DNA of 64,000 bases from Silene latifolia (Eukaryota > Streptophyta > Magnoliopsida > Caryophyllales > Caryophyllaceae): NCBI RefSeq assembly GCF_048544455.1, contig NC_133537.1, positions 17,917,541-17,981,540 on the forward strand, given 5' to 3'. The notes under the pieces are model-generated. The model was not told the origin of the DNA. It did no database searches and saw only the letters and a program-made list of their open reading frames with translations. Position 1 is the stretch's first letter. The number at the start of each line of letters is the position of its first letter. Positions 57,099-64,000 of this stretch are shown in pieces. Both the position numbers and the translations under genes were made by a program.

Positions 57099-58371
57099 GG
57101 TTTTCTCCTGCGGAAGAAAGATTTCCGTGTTTAGTTTATGGAATAACGGAATAATTTGGTTTTCCTTAATATTTTGTGCGAATATTACGGGAAATTGTTT
57201 ACCAAAGACTAAAAGATTTATAAAATATGGAATAGAAATATCCGGAACATTCCGACTCGACATTTTAATGGTTGTTAGAAAATGAAGACGGTTTTAGGCC
57301 CGGACTCCAAATGTACTCTAATTACTGTCAAAACGACTGTATCAGCGCGTAGATGACAATTAAGAAGTAGACATAAATGTTTGAGCGATCACTTGACGAT
57401 AAACATACGAACTGTCACAAATCGTTCCGCGTACCAAACATGCGGCCCAATCATCACCGGGTGGTTTGCGGGAGGTGCAGAAATGAGGTATCTACAGAGC
57501 CCCCACTTTGACCGAGGCTTGGACAAGGCAAAAGTCAAAGTATAGCCACCAGGTCAATCGAAGATTACAACCTGATGACTATGGTGACGCGAGGCGGCTC
57601 AAGGGGTCTGAACCAAGGACCTGTCGTCGGGAACATTTTAGAGTCTGTCGACTATCGGGGAGGGTCGTTTAAAGTCCATTAGATTACGTAAGGAAGGTCG
57701 CCAGCCATAAGAAAAGACCATACCTGAGATACCCCTGGGTGAAACGGGATTGAAGATGCTTCGGCAAAACTCTTTGGTCTGAAGATTACTTGGTGTCTGA
57801 AGGCATTAGTGGTCACAAGGATTCTGAAGAAACTTCTTTACACTTCCGAAGGCTAACTCTGAAGCTTGTCTCTCACTAAGAGATATGAAGGTTCGCCTGG
57901 GGAATGAAACGATGATTTTGGGGAAGACAGCAGGACACAGTCTGGAACTGCTGGGAGAAATCTGTTTGTGTTCAGCTTCAAACAAACTTCGGAAGAATTC
58001 GGGGTCGATGTTGATCTCCATGTCTCGAGAGTAAGTGATTGTCGGTCGTGAATTCTCGCTGGGGAACTTAATCGGGAACTGATCTCCATGTCTCGAGAGG
58101 GAAAGTCTATCCGTGTACTCTCGCTGAGGGAACTTAATAAAGGCGTGTCGAAACACCTGTCAAAGAAGGAATGCTCGTTGTGACAAGCTAGGTCTTGGGT
58201 AAGAAAATAAGGCGATAATTTGTTGTTAGCTTGGAGGATGCGGATCCGGGTAAAGAACATACATCAAACGGACCAAATGCGTGATGTAGCATCAAGGAAG
58301 AGGCGCACCAAGGATGGGCCCACAAAAATAACGAACTCATAACGAATTTTTGAAAACTCGTATGAAGGAAA

Positions 58372-58444
58372 GCTGAGGAAAAGGCGCAGCAAGAGCTGCG
58401 TCCCTTGGAAGAGGCGCGACACCTGCTGCGTCTATTTCTGGGCG
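58372..58444. repeat. Hairpin cassette 3, right LTR
   Basis: Homologous to 32454-32524; it includes AAGGCGCAGCAAGAGCTGCG and GACACCTGCTGCGTC. Confidence 0.8.
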
Positions 58445-58555
58445 TGTCTTTTCTGCGTAAAACCCGATGAAACAGGGGTTTCATTTCATTTACTCGAAAC
58501 ACAAAATTTCAATTACTCTCTCAAATTCCAACCATTTCCGTCGAAATTTGATCCA

Positions 58556-58930
58556 AGAATTACAATTTTATACGGGACTAATAATCCAATAACCAGCTAA
58601 CTATGATTTTATGAATGAATCAGTGTACGATAATTATATAGAAAAATTGTGCGGACTATATAATCTGCTATTATATCACCGAATTCAAATTGGTTTCAAA
58701 TTCATATCTAATCCATAATAGACGTTAAAAATGTATTGAACTGCCAAATATACAAAATTATTCGGTGACATCAATTTTTACTTTCTAAATTCCAATTCAT
58801 CTATATGTTTTTATTCATTTAATTATTTACCGCGGTTTGCGTATGGCTGGTTATTACTATGTGTCATGCACTGATTGTATATTTAAAAGTGCAATAATTT
58901 TTGCAGTAGCTTTTCGTAGTTTTTTTTTTT
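58556..58930. other. AT-rich sequence flanking the Ogre-type element
   Basis: No gene or repeat is recognised. Confidence 0.4.
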
Positions 58931-58939
58931 TTTGGAAAA

Positions 58940-59090
58940 TTTCCATTTTGGTGCCTCGATGTTTTGATTAATTCCACTTTAGTGCCCTGAGGTTTGCATA
59001 ATTCCACTTTGGTGTCCTGAGGTTTCGACTACTTCCCACTTTGGTAACCTGAGTTTTGAAAAAAAATTCCCTTTTTTTGTTAATGGTTAA
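58940..59090. repeat. Possible isolated arm of a long-TIR element
   Basis: Three diverged repeats of CCACTTTGGTGTCCTGAGGTTT in tandem, preceded by a T run. Such repeated 'gtgccctgaggttt' ends are similar in style to the Mutator-like TIRs at 22917 and 24451. The opposite arm was not found in the window. Confidence 0.4.
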
Positions 59091-59130
59091 CTATGAGGTA
59101 TCGGATATGGGTTTAGTTGAATATAAGGTA

Positions 59131-59429
59131 CTCCCTCCATTCAACTCCACTTTACATGTATTCCATTTCCATCCATTAAACTCCACGTTACAGGTTTCCT
59201 TATTTGGCTAAAAAAATGACAATTCTATCCTTATTGAAAATCTTTATTTACAAAAAATGTCACCCAAACCCCAAACTAACCCACCATAAAACCCCACCTT
59301 TATGTTTTTTTAATATTTTTAACCTCTTCTTTCTCTTTTCCCATGTACTTTTAATACTTTTTTTTTTTAATCCGCTCCTTAATATCCGTGTAAAAACCAA
59401 AGTTGCAAAGTGGAGTTGAATGGAGGGAG
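59131..59429. mobile_element. Stowaway MITE
   Basis: The ends CTCCCTCCATTCAACTCCAC and GTGGAGTTGAATGGAGGGAG are perfect inverted repeats, with TA on both sides (59129-59130 and 59430-59431). 299 bp, no coding capacity. Confidence 0.94.
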
Positions 59430-60049
59430 TACTGCTTAGTGTAATAAATTAAGTGAAAATAAAAACAACTAATTGCATATATATTGGCTAAGAAGTGAAA
59501 CGATTGAACATATATAATTATTAATTTAAAGCCATTTTTTTAAAATTGAAACTCTTTTTTGAAAATTTGTTCATTTTATTATTTTAAATAAAGAGTAGAA
59601 TAATAATGTAAGATAATGATATGTGATTTTGTTGATAGACAAAATTTCAAATAAACAAAAATGAGTTATAATTTTAATAAAATTAATCTAAAACTACTCG
59701 AGTTTAACAGTAGTATCCTAATATTCTACACCCTTCAATCCACACAAAACTCTTAATTTGCTTTTTGGAGGTCAGATTTTGAAAAGTTGATCGTTAATTC
59801 ACTCAAAAATATATCCCACATCTACAAAATTAGATGTCGTATTATATATTTCGCATGAAGTTCATAGGCAATAACCAGTCTTAATGGTAGATAGTAAAAA
59901 AGAAATGGAATATATTGGTAGATGTTGTAAGTTAATCTAATTTGTGAATCTTATAAAAGCCAGTCTGAGTTATTACGTGTTCATTTTAAGGAATTAAACC
60001 ACATTTTTGGAAATGACGTTTTAAATTAACTAAAATTGGTGGTGCGTAC
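59430..60049. other. AT-rich spacer, no supported feature
   Basis: Nothing is recognised between the Stowaway element and the LTR of the next retroelement. Confidence 0.4.
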
Positions 60050-60671
60050 AACAATAAAAATAGGTCATACAAAGCACAGTAACCTGAGTAGGGAAACCCT
60101 ACCTTAGCAATCAACAGCAGTATGCGACACGGACAATCAAAAAAGCTCCTCTACGAAGTCTTCTCCTATACAATGATCATGCAACACGATTACACTTTGT
60201 ACAATTCCCAAAATCCCCTTCCTATATAAATGTACAGTAACCCAAAAAGGTACAAATAGTCGCGAAGATAAAACTTACCAACAGTGCAACGAGAACTTAT
60301 ACGCAAGAATCACGACGATTATCCACACAATGACGCTACGAAATGCTTAAGAGAAGGATTAGGGAATGATTTGGGTGTGATTAGGGTAACGTAGAAATGA
60401 TAAAGCTTTGAAAATGATATTAGAAACTGACGCGGAAATATAAAATACCCTAAACATTCCCTAATCAAACCGTCGAAATAACACTCCGCCAAACCGGACA
60501 CTCGGTCGAGTAAGTGCATACTCGGCCGAGTGTCCAATACTCGGTCGAGTATTCACTATACTCGGCCGAGTATTCCTCGGCAGAACCAAAATAACACACA
60601 ACCATAGCACTACTCGGCCGAGTAGGCTCTACTCGGTCGAGTAGTCACCAAGGAAAATCCGTAGTGTTACA
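60050..60671 (-). repeat. 3' LTR of the chromovirus (left boundary approximate)
   Basis: On the minus strand this starts TGTAACACTACGG directly after the polypurine tract. It contains six CTCGG(C/T)CGAG palindromes within its first 180 bp. Confidence 0.7.
60497..60643. repeat. Paired-palindrome cluster in the chromovirus LTR
   Basis: Six CTCGGYCGAG decamers (60501, 60521, 60540, 60561, 60613, 60632) form three pairs, each pair enclosed by its own complementary flanks: GGACA/TGTCC, AATA/TATT and CTA/TAG. Confidence 0.92.
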
Positions 60672-60873
60672 ATCTTCCCTCCTTAAAAAGAACTTCGTTC
60701 CGAAGTTCACACTCTACTATACAAGCAAGCGCAACACTACGTCACAAGACTATACCAACTACATAAGAGAACTCCAAGGAACTATACAAGCACCACAACA
60801 AGTCACCACAAAATCATTTCCCGATTCGAAGCAAAACAAAAAAAACAAAACAAAACACCATCGCGACGATCTC

Positions 60874-61977
60874 CTACCCCTCTAAAAAGACAACGGTTAC
60901 GTCCCCCGTAACCAAACATACCTGATCAAAAAGGTTAGGAAAACGTTCTCGCATAGCTTCCTCAGGTTCCCATGTGGCTTCCTCCACATTATGATTAGAC
61001 CAAAGGACCTTGAGTAAGACCGTCTCACCATTCCGGGTCTTACGAACCTTGCGATCAAGAATCTCCTTAGGAATCTCGGCATAGGACAAGGATTCATCAA
61101 GTTCGATGTTCTCCATCTCAAGGATATGCGACGGATCACTCACATACTTCCGGAGTTGAGATACGTGAAAAACATTGTGCACTCTATCCAAAGCTGGTGG
61201 TAAAGCTAACCTGTAGGCTACCTCACCAACACGGTCCAAAATTTCATAAGGACCTATAAACTTTTGGCTTAGCTTACCCTTTTTCCCAAACCTCATAACA
61301 CCTCGCATAGGTGACACTTTCAAAAGAACCTTGTCACCTACCGCAAACTCAATGTCCCTGCGGTGTAAGTCGGCGTAGCTCTTCTGACGATCTTGAGCTG
61401 CTCTCATCTTTTGGCGAATCAACTGGATTTGTTCAACCATATCTTGAACCAGTTGTGGCCCTAAAACCACTGCCTCGGAACTATCATCCCTACAAACTGG
61501 ACTTCGGCATTTTCGGCCATACAAAGCTTCAAAAGGTGCCATCCCAATGCTTGTATGATAACTATTATTGTATGAAAACTCGATCAAATCAAGTCTGTCT
61601 TCCCAACTGCCCCCAAAGTCCATAACACATGCCCTTAGCATGTCTTCTAAGGTCTTGATGGTTCGTTCTGTCTGACCATCGGTTGCCGGATGAAAGGCTG
61701 TACTCATCTTCAACGTTGTACCCATCAACTCTTGCAGTTCTTGCCAAAACTTTGATATGAACCTCGCATCACGATCAGAAACGATATCTTTCGGTATACC
61801 ATGTAACCGAACCACATGCCTTCTGTAACCCAATGCCAGCTGCATCTTAGACCAAGTATCTTTCATGGGAACGAAATGGGCTGACTTGGTTAACCGATCC
61901 ACAATCACCCAAATCATGTTGTTACCTTGTTGTGACCCAGGTAACCCCACAATGAAGTCCATGGAGATCGACTCCCA
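60874..61977 (-). pseudogene. Chromovirus integrase and chromodomain (pol C terminus, truncated)
   Basis: The frame is open from 61977 to the stop at 60874, with 362 residues counted from the internal methionine at 61962. The DDE catalytic residues lie in [21 protein letters not shown] and [24 protein letters not shown] and [15 protein letters not shown] are hallmark integrase motifs, followed by a GPYEI-containing SH3-like part and the chromodomain ([14 protein letters not shown] to [19 protein letters not shown]) at the C terminus. Chromodomains guide integration toward heterochromatin. The part present has no stop or shift, but the protein is cut upstream of SWESISMDF by the adjacent LTR, so the reverse transcriptase is missing here. 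Confidence 0.93.
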
Positions 61978-62301
61978 TGATAGTCACGTATTGTGTCGGT
62001 CTAAGAGGGCGATTTTATCACCCTCGTGTCTTTTAATATGGGTCTTTTGGTACACTTTTCCTAACAATTGGCAATCGGTGATATGGTGGTAACTTGTGCA
62101 TTTTTACTCGGTCGGGCACTCAATCCTTATGCATGGAACCCGAGTGGCATTAAAGCACCTTTCAAAGGTCAAGGCAAAGCACAAAAGGATCACTTGTAAC
62201 CCGGAAATCAATTGGGAGAAGTAAGAATGAAGACTAGAAGAAATGAAGGCTATTGTAGAGGTTTAGCTCGTGGGAAAAAGAAGTTCAGATTTGCGAGACT
62301 G

Positions 62302-62388
62302 TGCGCAGCCTGCGCAAACAGGGTGCGCAGGTGCGCCAAAATGCGCAGGCATGAACAGTGCTTGCGCAGCCTGCGCATCCCTGCTTTA
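62302..62388. repeat. TGCGCAG palindrome cluster in the Athila-like LTR
   Basis: TGCGCAGCCTGCGCA occurs twice (about 62302 and 62363), with TGCGCAGGTGCGCC and a further TGCGCAGG between them. Confidence 0.88.
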
Positions 62389-62452
62389 CGGGTTTTTCTA
62401 ATCTTCTTCGTGGGCTTGTTAAGTGGAAATCTTTCTAGGTTTTCGTGAAGGC

Positions 62453-62460
62453 CTATAAAT
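62453..62460 (+). promoter_or_regulatory. TATA box of the Athila-like LTR
   Basis: TATAAATA in the context GGCCTATAAATACCCGAG, about 65 bp downstream of the palindrome cluster. Transcription would start near 62485. Confidence 0.65.
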
Positions 62461-63550
62461 ACCCGAGAGTTTGAAGACCTGGGATTAGCACCTACCATCA
62501 TTTCATCTCTTTTAATCTCATTTTTAGGGTTAATCTTGTAGTAATTAAGAAGGCTATTTTCCATTTCAAGTTGTAATCTTTCTTTGTTTTTGGGTTTTAT
62601 GAAGACTATGGGAGGCTAATCTTTCCATTCTTGATGTAATTTAATCAAAGTATCCAACTTTGGTGATTGTAAGACTCTTAAACCTCTCTTAATTTATCTA
62701 ATGTTCTTTTCTTGTGCTTTATTTCTTATGTTGAGTAGATGAATGTTTGGGTTGGCCATCCTTGCATGTTATTCACTTAATTAGTGCAAATCCTAATGAA
62801 ATGGTTTAATTTAGTTGGGATTGTTGAAGCAAGTTTGTTGTTTGTTGATTTGGTTTAAAGGATTCATGCAACAAATAGAAAAGTTCATGTCTTTTACTCA
62901 TTTGTATGGTTTAATCTTATGAGGAATTGATCCTAGCTTCATCTCTTGGTTAAACTCTTAATGCTCATGCTTAGTCTCCTTTCATGGTTTAATGAATTGT
63001 TGCTTAAGTTTGAAGGGTATTTGTAGATGGTTTAATTTACATGTATCAATATCTTGAGATGAAAGTATTGGGTAGAAAATTGTAAGAGAGGAATAAAAGA
63101 GTCAAGCATCATCATTGTTGGGTTACTAAGAGAGAATTACATCAAGTTTTCCCTTTATATTGAATCTTGCATACTAGTTGTTTGTGGAATTGTCTCAATA
63201 GGAAGATTTCCAATTTCTACTCTTATTTCCATGTTTGTTTCTCAAAACCAATCCCTTTCCATCTATGTCCCCTACTTGTTGACCTTTGTTAATATCCATT
63301 GTTTGTGATTATTGCTTTTGTTAAGTTAATTTTATCATTAGGACCTTAATTAGTAGTAGAGATCCACTTAGTAGTCATTAGTTTACATTTCAAGCTTTAG
63401 TCTTATTTCCTTCTCTTGGGTTCGACCCTTTACTTCCGCTTTACTATTGTTTTTATTGAAAGTTAGTAGAGTCAAAGTTTAGGCTATAAATTGTTAATTT
63501 GGTAGTTAATTCTAGTATTTTAGCGACCTAGTTTTATCTATATCAAATTT

Positions 63551-63560
63551 TGGCGCCGTT
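63551..63560 (+). other. Primer-binding site of the Athila-like element
   Basis: TGGCGCCGTT inside the context ATTTTGGCGCCGTTCTTAGG, directly after the LTR end. This core is standard for Athila elements, although the usual GCCGGGG continuation is altered to CTTAGGGG. Confidence 0.82.
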
Positions 63561-63732
63561 CTTAGGGGAAGGCAACATAGCTAAAGCTTGTTATTGAACT
63601 ATTGGTCTTTAATTAGTATAGTTAGTCTTTGTAGAAAATTGATTGTTAAATTGCATGCTAGTAGTTTTTTCTCTTCTCTTTGCCTTGATAAATACGTGGA
63701 AGTTCTAATTGGTGTGGTTAGTGTGAAGGTTT

Positions 63733-64000
63733 ATGTTTAGCTCTCCACCACACGGTGAATCAACCCCCGTGGAAGAAGACGCGTTTGGAGCATATTCTTG
63801 GCTTTTCACTAACCCTTGGTACCGAAGACCACCAAGAGAACATAGAGTAGAAGAACCACCTTTAGAAGTCCCCATTGAAGAAGAACCAATAGAAGTAGAA
63901 CCAATTGAAGTGGAATACCCACAAATGGCGAATGATACTAGAACTATTAGGGAGCTCCGGGCAAGAAATTATGACACTCAACCTCTTTGCATAGCCTACC
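63733..64000 (+). CDS. Athila-like gag, N-terminal part (runs off window)
   Basis: The ATG at 63733 opens a frame that stays open for 89 codons to the window edge. It begins MFSSPPHGESTPVEEDAFGA, passes through a glutamate-rich stretch of short repeats (EEPIEVEPIEVE), and reaches MANDTRTIRELRARNYDTQP followed by LCIAY, the recognisable start of Athila gag (RxLxELxxPxxDxQPLCIxYP-like). The acidic repeat preceding that methionine may be an extension or an upstream part of the leader; translation could also start at the second ATG (63926). The rest of gag and all of pol lie outside. Confidence 0.75.
   Translation, partial: MFSSPPHGESTPVEEDAFGAYSWLFTNPWYRRPPREHRVEEPPLEVPIEEEPIEVEPIEVEYPQMANDTRTIRELRARNYDTQPLCIAY

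Larger units (their letters stand above)
30741..58555 (-). mobile_element. Giant Ogre/Tat-lineage Ty3/gypsy retrotransposon with nested insertion and antisense genes
   Basis: Minus-strand order is 5' LTR (58555-55095), tRNA-type primer site (55091-55076), gag (from 54293), protease, reverse transcriptase, RNase H domains, integrase (to 38658), two plus-strand genes (38120-36611 and 35681-33284) and 3' LTR (32637-30741). Two consecutive RNase H segments, long LTRs and extra antisense genes between pol and 3' LTR are known traits of the Tat/Ogre clade. An 8.85-kb LTR element is inserted at 43595-52446, so the giant element itself is about 18.9 kb. No matching 5-bp duplication is visible (outer flanks CCATT and AGAAT). 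All genes carry stops. Confidence 0.9.
55095..58555 (-). repeat. 5' LTR of the Ogre-type element (longer copy, ~3.46 kb)
   Basis: The inner end TGTGGACAATGGGCC abuts the primer site. The outer end is placed where similarity to the left LTR stops, after TTTGATCCA. No clear polypurine tract is visible beside the matching border of the left LTR, so the true LTR may be longer and this copy truncated at 58555. Confidence 0.8.
60050..61977 (-). mobile_element. Tekay-type chromovirus (Ty3/gypsy), 3' part, cut by an Athila-like element
   Basis: On the minus strand: integrase core, chromodomain, polypurine tract AAGGAGGGAAGAT (60685-60673), then the 3' LTR starting TGTAACACTACGG at 60671. The element's 5' part is separated by the insertion at 61978. 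The outer end of the LTR cannot be fixed without its partner; 60050 is an estimate near TGCGTACAACAA. Confidence 0.85.
61978..63545 (+). repeat. 5' LTR of the Athila-like element
   Basis: 1568 bp, with TGATAG and CTATATCA as imperfect inverted ends. It contains GC-rich palindromes (62302-62380) and a TATA box at 62453. The partner LTR is outside the window. Confidence 0.78.
61978..64000 (+). mobile_element. Athila-like Ty3/gypsy element, 5' end (continues beyond right edge)
   Basis: The LTR starts TGATAGTCACG at 61978, exactly where chromovirus homology stops, and ends CTATATCA at 63545. It is followed by TTTTGGCGCCGTT (63548-63560), the Athila-type primer site. Gag starts at 63733 and remains open to the window edge. 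Confidence 0.85.

Noticed and set aside
57806-58502. Overlapping minus-strand open frames of 104-135 codons in the right LTR
   Set aside because: They lie in LTR sequence, overlap in different frames and include the hairpin cassette; no protein signature.

Overview
The window is nuclear DNA of a eudicot plant. GT-AG introns in phase, plant LTR-retrotransposon lineages (Ty1/copia, Ogre/Tat, Tekay-type chromovirus, Athila), CACTA, Mutator-like and Stowaway elements and an RTE-type LINE all point there. The element repertoire suggests Caryophyllales, perhaps Caryophyllaceae, but the species cannot be fixed from sequence alone. Host coding content is small: one well-supported conserved gene, a five-exon mitochondrial gamma carbonic anhydrase (minus strand, 11542-16918), and one likely small intronless plant gene of unknown function (8062-8511, minus). 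Nearly everything else is transposable elements, many nested.

Layout. 1-4180: 5' half of a Ty1/copia element on the minus strand (LTR 3179-4180, tRNA-Met-type primer site, gag-protease with one frameshift). 4181-5263: AT-rich direct repeats and two long TAA microsatellites. 5264-6023 and 17307-18214: two copies of one TIR element family; the second lies just upstream of the carbonic anhydrase gene. 7442-10054: several MITEs around the small gene. 11542-16918: carbonic anhydrase gene, whose 3.7-kb first intron holds a LINE 3' end and a MITE. 19145-22466: a Stowaway MITE split by a 3.1-kb deleted CACTA transposon. 22917-23969: Mutator-like element with about 200-bp TIRs and a 9-bp target duplication. 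24451-26283: second long-TIR element, itself carrying a nested hAT-type element. 26341-30400: 4-kb TIR element bounded on both sides by TA microsatellites and carrying a minisatellite.

30741-58555 is one giant Ogre/Tat-type Ty3/gypsy element on the minus strand, split inside gag-pro by a 8.85-kb LTR element without coding capacity (43595-52446). Between its pol gene and 3' LTR it carries two spliced genes on the opposite (plus) strand: a seven-exon plant-mobile-domain (PMD) gene and a two-exon gene resembling DUF7745 proteins. All of its genes carry premature stops. Recurrent GC-rich hairpin cassettes occur in its LTRs and directly upstream of the TATA box of one antisense gene. Structurally similar paired palindromes occur in the LTRs of the two unrelated elements at the right end: a chromovirus fragment (about 60050-61977, minus) cut by an Athila-like element (61978 to beyond the window, plus). 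These hairpin cassettes and the antisense gene pair are the most unusual content of the window.
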